From: Triatoma infestans
Lineage: Eukaryota > Arthropoda > Insecta > Hemiptera > Reduviidae
DNA length: 64,000 nt
Direction: 5' to 3'
NCBI GenBank assembly: GCA_011037195.1
Contig: JAAEAF010004302.1
Coordinates: 1-64,000, forward strand
The notes under the pieces are model-generated. The model was given only the letters and a program-made list of their open reading frames with translations, did not search any database and was not told the DNA's origin. A program made the position numbers and the translations under genes. Positions 11,654-21,905 of this stretch are shown here, one piece after another. Numbering within the stretch: position 1 is the stretch's first letter; every line of letters starts with the position of its first letter.

Positions 11654-12857
11654 CTAACTCGTTTTGGGCTGTATTTGGAAACAATTACGAGCCGTATGTC
11701 CAAATTTTGAACAATATTGGCAAGTGGGCCTATTTTGGAGGTGATTGCTAGTTTCTTCACCATTATTATGACTATACTGGGGTCTATCTGAACAAGAGTT
11801 AAATCGTGAATTATTTGAATTAACTCGAGGATTATTATTGTTAGTATAATATTGACTACTATTATTATTATTATTATTATAATAGCGATTATTACTATTC
11901 ACTCTGTGATTAAAATTTCTAGGAAAATTAAAATTCTTAGGCATTTTGCCAAAATTAGTACGAGGTTTTGGTCTAAATTTGTTGGTGCAGTCCACGTCAA
12001 AATGTGGACCGGAACAATGGCGACAAGGTCTGTTCTTTATTACATTAAAAACTCTAGTTGGTTTTAATTGTGGCTTTTGACTTTTATTACGATGCGGCAT
12101 TCTCTGTGGAAATGCATTTGTCCACAGAAACGACAAGGAGATGGGGGCGTACGAGGATTGGAAGTTTTCGAAGTAACAGCGAAAAATGTGGGGTTTGTTT
12201 CAGAAGCCTGAACTTCTTTTAGGGCATTGGCATAAGAAAGTGCTTCGTCTAATTTTTGAGGTAGCTTAGTTCGCACCTCATTACGAAGCGGTTGAGGAAG
12301 TGACTTCAGGAACGCATCAGTGGCCAGTTTATCTAAAATAGTTTGTAAGGCCTCGAGTGGGTTAGACTGTGTTTTTAAATGAATGGCGGATTGGATGTGT
12401 CTAATCCTATCCGCGAAGGTTTCAGGAGACTCTGTTGGAAGAGATTGCATATTAGTCATCTGTTGTAAGAGGACTAGGGGTGTTTTCTCCTTACGAAATC
12501 GGGCTAGAAGTCGCTCTGAAATTAGAGGATACGTTATAATTGTACCCTGGCGTTGTAATTCGGCTTTCTGGGTGTCGTAAAATATTTTTGCAGACCCTGA
12601 GAGCCTAAGTGCTAATATTTCTAATTTAGCAGCGTCGTCCCAGCCAGAAAGACTAGCACAATGGCTAATTTGGTCTAGGAAATCTGAAATGGCTGAATTT
12701 TCACCATCGAAGGTGGGTAAGCTGTTAATTGCAAATTTCTTAAGGAACTAGCTGGTTGATTGCTGGGGGTGGGAGGAGGATTGGCTAATTGTTGCTGAGC
12801 AAGTAAATATTCTACAGCAGCGTCGATTTTCATGTTTTGTCCGTTAATTTTATACAT
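11654..12857 (-). pseudogene. gag: Retrotransposon Gag polyprotein, frameshifted
   Basis: The reading passes through three minus-strand frames. The N-terminal block (12857 to about 12740) starts MYKINGQNMKIDAAVEYLLA. After a frameshift comes the core Gag block with LPTFDGENSAISDFLDQI (about 12720-12665) and LEILALRLSGSAKIFYDT (about 12620-12570), the usual capsid-like pattern of Ty3/gypsy Gag. After a second frameshift near 12070-12136 comes the basic C-terminus. Three zinc knuckles are visible: CRFCGQMHFHREC and CRHCSGPHFDVDC (CX2CX3HX4C) and CQYCSKFGHTARNC (CX2CX4HX4C), with an Asn-rich spacer from an (ATT)n tract between the last two. The role is packaging of element RNA in cytoplasmic particles. 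The two frameshifts break it, although one could be programmed. Confidence 0.85.
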
Positions 12858-13051
12858 TTTGGAAATACAAAATTCACAAGGGATAGTGCAAATACAAAAT
12901 TTTAAAAATGAAATTCAATAGAAAATTCAATTATGGGAAATATTTCCGCTGAGAAAATAATTGAAAAAGGAACCAAATTATCTGATGGATATTTAATTAT
13001 GAAATTGAAAATTGTACGTACTTTTAATTTGTGGATTCTGGTTGAAATATC

Positions 13052-13069
13052 CCAAACAGCTGGCACCAA
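13052..13069 (-). other. Primer-binding site candidate
   Basis: On the minus strand, TGGTGCCAGCTGTTTGGG begins one base after the 3' end of the 5' LTR. The leading TGG complements a tRNA CCA end. Which tRNA it matches cannot be decided here. Confidence 0.7.
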
Positions 13070-13690
13070 TGTAATGTAATTGGTGATGTTTGTAGGTAGC
13101 TTGTAGCGTGAGCGTTTTAGCGAAAAGGGCTTGTATGTTTGTTTGAGATAGAATATAAGAATATAATCAAGAATACACCACTGATTATGAAATAAATATA
13201 TTTTCTAACTGAATTTAAATAGCTTTATAATATCACAGCGATTAAGTATAAATCAATTAACTAATCTAGATTAAATGCTAAACTCTTATGTTTTAACTTA
13301 TAACTGGCACTGATTTGAAGAGGGCGATTCCTGAAGTGTTCTAGCTTTGGAAGTAGATTTACGACTGTATGGTTTGAAGGCTGAGTTAAGACTGTATTTT
13401 TTGAACTGAACTATTTGAAAGCTGATGGCTCTCTCTATTCTTTGGAATTGCTCTCTCTCTCGCGGGGGAATTCTCTTATACAAAAGAGTTACCCTAACGG
13501 GATTTAGTGCCTTTGTTTTCTTAATAGCAATGACCAGATTTAATATACCTGGTTCTAAAATACACACTTTTTGAAGGTAAATTCACAGCACTAAAATAAT
13601 TATAAAACATTAACAAAAATACAATTTTGGATACTATAAAATATTCAGAAACTTTAAACTATTATTTTTCGATTTTGTTCTTCCACTACA
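13070..13690 (-). repeat. 5' LTR
   Basis: 621 bp, TG...CA ends. It is the upstream LTR relative to gag. Promoter elements are expected inside, but I cannot point to a specific one. Confidence 0.9.
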
Positions 13691-13694
13691 ACTA

Positions 13695-14365
13695 GTAGCA
13701 CGAATTTCCTTGTAATGACAACAGAAGTTTCTTTAAATAAAGCTTATATAAAGAGCTATCATTTTTGTTAGAAACTTTTATCCGAGAAAATTGATTTATT
13801 CCCACAGGAGCTAGGGATGTCAACTTACTCTCTAAACAGCCATTTAATATAGAAAAAAGCTTCCTTGGTAGTATCATATTGAAAGTAATAAAATATGCAA
13901 AAAGTTGCTGAAAGAAAAATTCTAGTGAATCTTTCACACCAGATTTCTACTATCTCTTACTGCTGTAAGTGGAAGTATATTGCGATAGTGTCAAATTTTA
14001 AATATCGAGTTTCCACTGGAAATACATGTTTAGAAGTGCTCCTGAATCCGATAAAGTACTTTTTAGAAAATGGTCTATCTCTGTAGTGTTTCTATGTGAA
14101 CTGCATGCTCAAGAACGAAAAATCGTATAAAAATTAAACTTTACATTCCGTTTGGGGACCACAATGGGATCTGGCAGGGAGGTTATAAGGTAAGAGTAAG
14201 GTTAACCTTTCCTCAAAATAGTTTTACTAAGTTTAGATTCTGCCATTGAAGTAACATTGAAGACAATTAAAGATCTTGTAAGAATTATAAGTTTGAAGAA
14301 AACTGGTCCTGTAAATTATAGTACGAGAAAGTCGTGTGAGTGTTTCACACCAGATTTTTTTTTTA
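13695..14365 (+). repeat. R-family repeat, continued after LTR insertion
   Basis: Continues the copy interrupted at 9265. A left-end block (TCTCTTACTGCTGTAAG near 13950-13970) and the 3' signature at about 14325-14360 (GAGAAAGTCGTGTGAGTGTTTCACACC plus T run) show that at least two copies are joined here. Confidence 0.65.
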
Positions 14366-14639
14366 AATTTATAATCGAAATAAAACAAAAGTTATAATTA
14401 TTCAAAGAAGAACTGTAAAAATTACCAAAAGATGACAATATTTCTAAAGAAAAAAAACACCTCAAACAAGTGATTATATTACAGATCAGTCAAATTAAAT
14501 ATTAGTAAACAAATACGATTAGCATACCACAAGTAAAAAGATTGCGCAAACAACCTGAATATAACTTATGAACAGACAGCGGGCACACGTTCAAGGATTT
14601 TAAATAAGTATAGTAAATTAACTTCACTTACAAAGACCG

Positions 14640-14960
14640 ATAATATCAATATATAAAATGTAGATATAGTGATTATCGATTTTCTTCCGATGAAACTGAA
14701 AAAAAAAAAAATCATTCAGTAAAGTCGCACTTCCGCTAGATGGATTTTGCCTGTCTTGGTGCCTGATGCAGTGGTAGTGCCTGAAAGTAGTACCAAGTTT
14801 GAGCTTCCGGTGACTCTGTTCGGATAACACACACTCACATACATACAGACCATTCTCTAAACACTTTTTTCCCTGTGAAAACTCAATTTCAAAACTCTGG
14901 CACGATCGCAATTACTTCCTCGAACTAGAAGTACGAAAAAGTAAAAATATGCATGCAATG
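14640..14960 (-). repeat. R-family repeat, inverted fragment
   Basis: Complement of the family's first half, with an ACACACTCACATACATACAGACC tract (complement of the GT-rich block) and AAAACTCAATTTCAAAACT near the end. Confidence 0.65.
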
Positions 14961-15029
14961 GCGGATGAAATCCCAGATTTTATCCACCATTGTGAACATA
15001 TTCAATATATAGATGGATTGTTTTACGGG

Positions 15030-15186
15030 AAACTGCACTGCCACCCAAAAGATCTATTGCCCCCCCCCCAGCCACCACAGTGCACTGCTCATCAACGGGC
15101 AGTGAACTGTAGAGGAAGGCAAAATTTCCAGCGCGCAACCCTACACTCAATATATAAATAAATCTGGAAACGGGTTCGCACCTCAA
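15030..15186 (-). repeat. Possible SINE relative
   Basis: On the minus strand there is a box B-like GTGCGAACCCG near 15170-15186, followed downstream by CTACAGTTCACTGCCCG and GCAGTGCACTG. These resemble the body of the SINEs at 28414, 31981, 51004 and 56085. The match is partial and may be another family. Confidence 0.35.
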
Positions 15187-15775
15187 TCAGTCCAATCTAT
15201 TTTCTTCAACCACGTAATTTTGGCAACCTATTTAACTTTACACATTAAATATTAGAAAACAGTTATGGTTCCGGATTAGGAAGATTAATAAACGTACCAA
15301 TCTTGTAAATTTTTCCTTGACGTTTCAGGAATAGTTATGGATATAGAGATAGTTATGGATGGTGATTCAGTGTCAAAAACTTTTATTTAACCCAATTGAA
15401 ATCCTGAATCTAAAACATCATAATTGGAAAAATGTAAAATTTAAAAATGTCCTTTCATATGTTAATATTGGCCACGGACACATGAATTTATATTTAAATT
15501 AGCCTCTCGAAATATCATATAAATAGTGCCATCAAGTGTGTAACGACTTATCCAAAAAAATACTTCGTTGTATGTCATATTTGGACACGCCATTATAATT
15601 ATATGCTATAAACTTTAATTTACGCCGCAAATTATACATTGGAAAATTCTCAATACCTATTTTGTTTAAATATTCCTTTTAGATCCTATGGTCACTGCTT
15701 AGTTAAAACATAAACGATATAGTTTTCTGTTCGTACTAGAATCACTGAATCAAGGTTTCCGTCATACTTTTCGAT

Positions 15776-15973
15776 TTAAAGATTTATAGAATTTGCCTTT
15801 GTGGCTGGCCGAATATGCCAACTGCCAGTTCGCACATTGATAATAATTGTAACTACGTCCTTGTAAGGAACTTTAACGTCCAAACTTTCTACTTCTTTCA
15901 TAGCTCCGTTCGCTAGAGAATCTGCTATCTTATTTCCTTTATGCCTATATCCGCTTTTATCCAGACTATCCAT
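15776..15973 (-). pseudogene. LINE RNase H fragment
   Basis: The minus-strand frame reads SGYRHKGNKIADSLANGAMK, which matches the last catalytic region of the RNase H domain of LINE polyproteins (consensus about H-x-GI-x-GNE-x-AD-x-AN-x-A). The Asp of IADSLAN is kept; the preceding Trp-x-x-x-His block is degraded. About 65 residues remain, with no reverse transcriptase beside it. Confidence 0.7.
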
Positions 15974-16067
15974 ATTGAAGTTTTTAAAAACAATAACTTA
16001 GGATAACTTTAAAAAAAAAACAGTGAATTGTTTACTGTTTTTCTTTTCTTAAATAATAATCCTGGAG

Positions 16068-16231
16068 GGAAAAGATCTCGGGGAAGGCCCCGCTTAAATG
16101 GCTATAGGATGTAGAAGAGGATCTGGGGAAGATGGAAGCAAGGTATTGCAAGCAACGTGAACGATAGAGGCGCCTGGCAGCAAATTCTTCTGGCGAAGGC
16201 CAAGGTTCTTCAACAACCGTAGAACCTATGG
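16068..16231 (+). pseudogene. LINE ORF2 C-terminal tail fragment
   Basis: Reading plus with two frameshifts gives RGRPRL / KWL*DVEEDLGKMEARYCK / DRGAWQQILLAKAK. This is the characteristic C-terminal GRPxLxWLDxVExDL...DRxxWxxILxxAKA tail of many insect LINE ORF2 proteins. It has an in-frame stop and is dead. It is in the opposite orientation to the RNase H remnant just upstream, so it is probably a separate insertion. Confidence 0.75.
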
Positions 16232-16724
16232 AAGAAGAAGAACCAAAATGACAAAGTCGTTTAGGATGCTTAACTTCGACGACCAAAGTTAGGCGTTACA
16301 ATAGTTGAGTAATTCGATGCGTGTACCGCAAAGCTGAGGTGGATTTTATTTGATGTATTAATATCAATAATATTCCGAAGTGTATGTTTGCTATCCGTCT
16401 CCATTTATGACAACTGATAGGTTGAGAGTAAAGCTCGCCAAAAAAAAAAAAAAGCTCTGCTTAAAAAGGCAATACATTCTTTACTTTTACTCAACTTCTT
16501 GAACCAATACCTTAACTGTTTTCTAAATAATATATACTAATGGAAAGGTTGAAGAGAATTCCTGTTCATATTTAATTTTCATTAACACTGGAAATAGAAC
16601 CATACCATACACAGAAGAAAAGGAAAGTCTAAAATCACTCCTTTTTCGGAACTCTAATAAAATCAAATTTCTAGGAAAATTGTTGTGGTGGTTGGTTCCG
16701 TAGAGCTGGAAAGCAACAGAGACA

Positions 16725-17390
16725 TTTTCCCTGGTAGCCTGCTTCATTTTGTGGTCATCGCCGTTTCGGCGTTTCGCCCATCTTCAGGATGCGTTTTTCA
16801 GACAGTGTGACAACACAGATTTGCACAGAGCAAATTTAGTTTACACACTGACTGGTGTTTTTAACTGTATTAAAACTAAACTCTTAAACTAGGTCAAGGG
16901 GTATGGTCAGCTAGGTGGGAAAACACGTGTTTGGGTTGTTAAAGGGCAAATTTCCTTACAATGGAAACAACACGTGGGGATCTAATTTTTAAACTCTGTT
17001 GTTGGAGGGAGATTTACTTTACAATTAACTAATCAAAATAAAATATAAAATATATAAAAATTAAATTAAATAACGATTTAAACTAACATAATTTAAAATT
17101 AAGCGATTTTTATAATTCAGTTTTTTATAATTATGCATTCCAGTCAATATTTCACTTTTTACACAACATTCACATACGCCATCCACGCAAGCATGTATAT
17201 GGTTTCTTATAATTAAGTTTTTATAATTATGCATTCCACTTCTATTTTCATCCTTTCTCACAACATTCACATACGCCATCCACGCAAGCATGTATACCTA
17301 AATATGGTTTTTTATAATTAAGTTTTTTAAAAATCAATGAATAATGTTCTCGACCAGTCAATGTTGCAATATGTCTATAGATTTTCAGCT
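16725..17390 (-). repeat. Left outer arm: PLE terminal repeat plus array
   Basis: Reverse complement of about 19215-19978. From the left it has the complement of CACGGAAAATGTCTCTG, the GGTCATCG/CGCCCATCTTCAGG block, a region ending in GGGAGATTTACTTTACAATT, and two units containing CACAACATTCACATACGCCA and TCCACGCAAGCATGTATA. Confidence 0.8.
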
Positions 17391-18192
17391 GTTGGTCAAT
17401 GAAAAAAATTCTAGTTAAAGGTAAACGTTTCGATTATATTTCATAATCTTCCTCAGTACCTGTATACAACAACAAAATCAAAACAATAAATATAAAAAAT
17501 ATTACATGAAAATAAAAACTGAAAAGTAGAAATACTAAGTGTGACCTACCAAATAAGATAACCTACCAAAACTAAGCTGTTTTTATCAAATGTTATTGTT
17601 GCATTTTTATAATTATATAAATTAATTCTATTATTTTAATATTAAGTAATCTATTATTTCTAAAGAACTAAAAATCTAAAAAATTCACCTCTGCTGACTA
17701 AAAATATTGCACAAAAGTTACTAGTAGAATGACAATATAATGCTATCCAGGGGTAGGTAACAAAAAGGGTTTTCTATGGCATGTATTTTCTGAACCTTTT
17801 TTGTTACCTACCCCTGGATAGCATTAAATTGTCATTCTACTATTAACTTCTGTGCAATATTTTTAGTCAGCAGAGATGAATTTTTTAGTTTTTTAATTCT
17901 TTAGAAATAATAGATTACTTAATAGTAAATAATAGAATATAATTTATATAATTATAAAAATGCAACAATAACATTTGATGAAAACATCTTAGTTCTTAGT
18001 TTGGTAGGTTATCTTAACACACTTAGTATTTCTATTTTTCAGTTTTTATTTTAATGTAATATTTTTTATATTTATTGTTTTGATTTTGTTGTTGTATACA
18101 GGTACTGAGGAAGATTATGAAATATAATCGAAACGTTTACCTTTAACTAGAATTTTTTTCATTGACCATACCGGAAAATCTATAGACATATT
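17369..18192. repeat. Inner 0.8-kb palindrome (arms about 400 bp, loop about 26 bp)
   Basis: The left arm is about 17369-17770 and the right arm about 17797-18192, centred near 17784 between GGGTAGGTAAC and GTTACCTACCC. Arm identity looks high, with scattered small differences. Both arms carry a CTGAGGA-A-GATTAT...ATAATC-GAAA-CG structure (right, plus strand, 18105-18134; left, complement, 17427-17455). Confidence 0.85.
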
Positions 18193-18500
18193 AAGTTTTT
18201 TATTATGCACTCCACTCAACATATCACCTTTTTCACAACATTCACATACATCATCTAAATAAGCACGCATACTTTTTTTTCTTTTTTTTAAATATATATA
18301 TAACTAGCAGATTTAAAACTAACCTAAAACTAAAATCTGTTTAAGAACTATTTGGTGCATGTATAATGTTGCACTGGTAATTGCGTTTCTATTGCTATTG
18401 TGGGAAGAGTGTTTTGAATAATGGTTCACTGGCAAATTTTGTCTGTTCATTTATTAAGTTTTGTGTTTTGTGTTTATATATTTGGAGTTGTTCTATTATG

Positions 18501-18838
18501 TCAAGTCGTCGTCCTTTGTGGCCAGAATGTATTAGCTTCATCGTGGTCGATGTCATCGGGTTTGTGTTTGTTAGTGTTTAGGTGATTGGCATAATTTGAG
18601 TCAACTTTGTCGTACTTGTATGATCTGATATGTTCGGTAAATCGTTCCCTGATTTTTCGCCTGTCTGCCCCACGTAAATGTTGTTACACTCCGGGCATTT
18701 CAACTCGTAAACCCCACTGCTGTATACACGTCAGTAACTCGGTATGAGTGCGGATTTTGTTGCCTAATTTGTTGTTTGTTCTGAAGGATGTCTTAATGCC
18801 CAGTTTTTTGAAAAAATTTGTGAGTTTGTTCGTACGTA
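18501..18838 (-). pseudogene. PLE GIY-YIG endonuclease half
   Basis: Minus strand from 18838: a linker reading NKLTNFF / KKLGIKTSFRTNNKLGN, then a frameshift near 18720-18740, then YELKCPECNNIYVGQTG, then another frameshift and RKIRERFTEHIRSYKYDK, ending in a TGA at 18501-18503. The CxxC-type zinc motif just before (N)IYVGQTG and the R...R..EH pattern after it are the hallmark of the Penelope-type GIY-YIG domain, which nicks target DNA. The conserved Arg and Glu (RERFTEH) are present. The length is right for the domain, but the reading is broken by frameshifts. The matching RT half is on the other strand. Confidence 0.85.
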
Positions 18839-19230
18839 CGAAAAAGAAACGAACAACACCTTCAACTTCTTAGACATAAAATTCACAAGAAGCGACAATA
18901 AACTGGAATACGGAATACACAGAAAACCAACTACCTCCGATGCTATCATACCGCACAATTCCAACAACCCTACCCAACACAAACTAGCTGCACTTAGACA
19001 TCTGACGAACAGACTTAAATACACACCCGCGAACCACACACAAGAATTGCAGACAATCTACAACATAGCTGAGAACATTGGGTACAATGCGAACATCGTT
19101 AATAAACTCCTCAAAAACGAACTACACCACCGAAATAGGATTGACAAAGAAACAGCAGACAAATTCGCCACGTTCACATATATTGGAAGCCACACGTACA
19201 AACTCACAAATTTTTTGCAACATTCTCAAA
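18838..19230 (+). pseudogene. PLE reverse transcriptase, C-terminal part
   Basis: The plus-strand frame runs YEKETNNTFNFLDIKFTR, then LEYGIHRKPTTSDA, then KLAALRHLTNRLKYTP and ADKFATFTYIGSHTYKLTNF. These are conserved blocks of the Penelope RT thumb/C-terminal region (NFLDI..., YRKPT.T, H.. ...L..R, TFTYVG...). All N-terminal RT motifs including the catalytic YxDD are missing. The reading runs without a stop into the right arm. Its end, KLTNF, corresponds to the start of the endonuclease linker on the minus strand, so the protein was split at one point. Confidence 0.85.
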
Positions 19231-19289
19231 CTCATATTGCAACATTGACTGGTCGAGAACATTTTTCATTGATTTTTAAAAAACTTAAT

Positions 19290-19620
19290 TATAAAAAACC
19301 ATATTTAGGTATACATGCTTGCGTGGATGGCGTATGTGAATGTTGTGAGAAAGGATGAAAATACGAGTGGAATGCATAATTATAAAAACTTAATTATAAG
19401 AAACCATATACATGGGTGCGTGGATGGCGTATGTGAATGCATATTGTGTGAAATATTGAGTGGAATACATAATTATAAAAAAACATATTTAGATATACAT
19501 GCTTGCGTGGATGGCGTATGTGAATGTTGTGTAAAAAGTGAAATATTGACTGGAGTGCATAATTATAAAAAACTGAATGATAAAAATCGCTTAATTTTAA
19601 ATTATGTTAGTTTAAATCGT
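19290..19620 (+). repeat. Tandem array with repeated Cys-rich reading
   Basis: Three imperfect units of about 70-90 bp, each with GCTTGCGTGGATGGCGTATG-like and TGAATG...GGAATGCATAATTATAAAAA blocks. All three happen to be open in the plus frame and read HACVDGVCECC or close variants. The complement is at 17100-17340, and a diverged single unit sits at 18195-18275. I regard the open frame as probably structural rather than coding. Confidence 0.7.
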
Positions 19621-19908
19621 TATTTAATTTAATTTTTAATTTATTTTTATATATTTTATATTTTATTTTGATTAGTTAATTGTAAAGTAAATCTCCCTCC
19701 AACAACAGAGTTTAAAAATTAGACCCCCCCGTGTTGTTTGCATTGTAAGGAAAATTTGCCCTTTAACAACCCAAACACGTGTTTTCCCACCCAGCTGACC
19801 GTACCCCTTGACCTAGTTTAAGAGTTTAGAGTTAAAAACACCAGTCAGTGTGTAAACTAAATGTGCTCTGTGCAAGTCTGTGTTATCACACTGTCTGACA
19901 AACGCATC

Positions 19909-19946
19909 CTGAAGATGGGCGAACGCCCGAAACCGGTCGATGACCA
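19909..19946 (+). ncRNA. Hammerhead-like core in PLE terminal repeat
   Basis: CTGAAGA, then T, then GGGC-GAAC-GCCC (4-bp stem), then GAAAC, then GGTC-GAT-GACC (4-bp stem). The CUGANGA...GAAA pair around a stem is the conserved core of hammerhead ribozymes, which are reported in PLE terminal repeats. One base too many separates CUGANGA from the stem, and I cannot place a clear NUH cleavage site. Other copies of this terminal repeat are at 4349-4372 and 35999-36022 (plus), and at 4170-4200 and 16760-16790 (minus, less intact). Confidence 0.35.
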
Positions 19947-19984
19947 GAAAATAAAGCAGGCTACCACGGAAAATGTTTCAAATA

Positions 19985-20385
19985 AAGTGATCTAGTCTGA
20001 CTGAGCTGCCTGCCAATTGACATTCAACACGTCAGGAACAGTCGGCAAGCGGCATTCAAGAGACTATAAACAGTTATTAAAGAGTCTATTAAACAATATT
20101 CAAGAAGTAGTACGATGAGTCTTCACTTAAACTCTCGGTCAAGAAGTCCTTTTGTAAGGCAGAGTAGCCAATTTAGCTAATCGATTGTTAGAACAGTTAA
20201 GAGTTCTATCTAGCCATATCGCTCAGTTACGCTACAACACCGATCTTCGCTCGGACACGTTTACCTCTCTTATACTCTTTCTTCTCACACAGTATCATAA
20301 AATATAGAGTACATGTATCAGTAGTATGTATGTGTCTTTCATTTATCAACTCTGAATATCACAAACATACTGCCCCCTCTCCATT
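19985..20385 (-). repeat. Possible solo LTR
   Basis: On the minus strand a purine tract (GGAGAGGGGGCA) at about 20373-20384 precedes a roughly 390-bp block that is more GC-balanced than its surroundings and contains TATAAGAGAG, a TATA-like sequence. The block ends near the broken end of the PLE arm. I could not define both ends or a target duplication. Confidence 0.35.
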
Positions 20386-21714
20386 ACATTAGCGGCAACA
20401 ATTGCTTGAAATTCAACACTCAATAAATTCTATTTTAAAGAGTTTTTAAGATATTTTCATGTTTCTTTGGTTTTCCTTTTAAACCAGATTATTATTATGA
20501 CTAAATAATATTATAATATGATATAATTAACATAATAACTATATGATTGACAATGCCTCGAGATTCATTTTGTTTTAGAAGAGAGATAACATACATATAT
20601 CTAGCTCGGTCGACATACATACAATAGCTATATGCTGTCTGTCATTATAGTTTTTGTGTTTGTCTATTTGTGTGTGTTTGAGATAATTTACTTCATCATA
20701 AAGATAATAATATATAATAAATAAAATTACATTTCCTTTACTACAGTACAATAAAAATACGTATCCAGATTTTCTACATAGTAAATAAAAAAATATCAGC
20801 GAAAAAGACTTGGAACAAGTTTTATAATAATTACAACCAATTAAAAAAACTGGTAATATGATAGTGTTTTTATCGTAATTATTTCAAATTTATTAAAAAT
20901 GTATTATTATTTAATAACATATGTGTTAACAAAATACATAGAGCAGCAACATTAGAAAATTAGAACTGTAAGATGTTTTTAAAATTTTGAAACCTGGTGC
21001 TCTGACCAGGAAAAATTAATTTTTAGTAATCAGCCTTTTCTTTCTCTCCTTGCAAAGTGATGGTCCAAGAGTTGAAAATTATAGAAAACAAAAAAAAAAC
21101 TTACTCAAAAAAAACAAAATTGACCGAATTTTAGTCAAAATCGGTCAATTGGTATTATCATTTTTCTGACAGGATTTTTCGTTTCAATGAATTCTTTTAA
21201 ACTTGGAACATCACCATAATAATTGTAAACGATTTTTTTTTTGTTAAGAAAAGATTTTTTTGAGGACACTGCTTACGAGAAAATATTTTCAAGCAAATGG
21301 TCTCTTGTTTCTTTAGCTAAAAAACGAAAAATCGCACTAAGCTCAAAATTTGATATGACGCACCAGTACACTGTATCTGGCAAGAAGCTTTGATCAAAAT
21401 CTTCAATCATACACATATAAGTTAAATAAAGTATTTTCTTCACAGTCACGATCTAGATTAAGCACCATTTAAATTTTTTATTTAAGAGAGAAATGGTGCC
21501 AAGGTGTAGAAATTCAACAAATTTGTGGCAATGATTCAAGAAACATGATGTTTGCTAATACAAGTGTTGCAATACTGCAATAAATTTCTCAATGGAATAC
21601 TTTAGCTTACTCGTATATAATCGCAAACCATAATTTAATAATTTTAGGTTATAACAAGTTGATCTTTTAGGCTTGCGCGGCCATTCTCATGTAATACACT
21701 TAAGTATTCCGGCG
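20386..21714. other. AT-rich DNA with an R-family fragment
   Basis: No gene is seen. A weak plus-orientation R fragment lies at about 21160-21440 (GTCAAAATCGGTCAATTGG, TTAGCTAAAAAACGAAAAAT). Confidence 0.55.
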
Positions 21715-21905
21715 TTGAGACCGCATCAGTGGTTTGCTATGAACCGATGTTTTGTCCATATTGCAATGAGCTTCTTTAGGGTCATGTCGCCTTGAAGAAC
21801 GATGGTTCTTGTCAGTACTTTATTAGCATTCAAGGCGTCACTATCCTTGAAGAAGCTCACTGCAAACATAGGTTTGTAGCAAAACCACTGACGTGGCCTT
21901 AACCC
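21715..21905. repeat. Foldback repeat (family C)
   Basis: Arms 21715-21791 and about 21833-21905 are imperfect reverse complements. Both contain the GAGCTTCTT/AAGAAGCTC block and the CAGTGGTTTGCTA/TAGCAAAACCACTG block. The spacer is about 40 bp. One arm of the same family stands alone at about 29660-29790. Confidence 0.7.

Larger units (their letters stand above)
9262..13694 (-). mobile_element. LTR retrotransposon, internally deleted (gag only), minus strand
   Basis: Two LTRs of about 620 bp in direct orientation (9266-9882 and 13070-13690) flank 3.2 kb. Each begins TGTA and ends TACA on its own strand. A 4-bp duplication ACTA flanks the whole unit (9262-9265 and 13691-13694). On the minus strand a primer-binding candidate follows the right LTR, and a polypurine tract precedes the left one, so the right LTR is the 5' LTR. 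The interior has a broken gag (11654-12857) but no protease, reverse transcriptase or integrase motif. The LTRs differ at several sites and by small indels, so the insertion is not recent. The 4-bp duplication and multi-knuckle Gag fit the Ty3/gypsy superfamily. Non-autonomous unless supplied in trans. Confidence 0.9.
16680..19980. mobile_element. Rearranged Penelope-like element complex, palindrome within palindrome
   Basis: The outer arms (about 16725-17390 and 19215-19978) are reverse complements and carry the PLE-type terminal repeat plus a tandem array. An inner palindrome occupies 17369-18192. Between it and the right arm lie a minus-strand GIY-YIG endonuclease remnant (18501-18838) and a plus-strand reverse transcriptase C-terminal remnant (18838-19230), meeting head to head. 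Order from left: terminal repeat(-), array(-), palindrome, partial array(-), EN(-), RT(+), array(+), terminal repeat(+). PLEs are known for tandem or inverted terminal repeats and an RT-GIY-YIG protein, so the diagnosis is firm. How the structure arose (internal inversion or two copies joined) is inference. Confidence 0.8.

Noticed and set aside
11509..11751. 80-codon plus-strand frame
   Set aside because: It is the complement of the Gag C-terminal region with its zinc knuckles, which is the real coding strand.
19047..19632. Plus-strand frames as a novel Cys-rich gene
   Set aside because: They are continuous with PLE RT sequence and a tandem array that is mirrored elsewhere; a gene call is not justified, though the array is reported as a finding.
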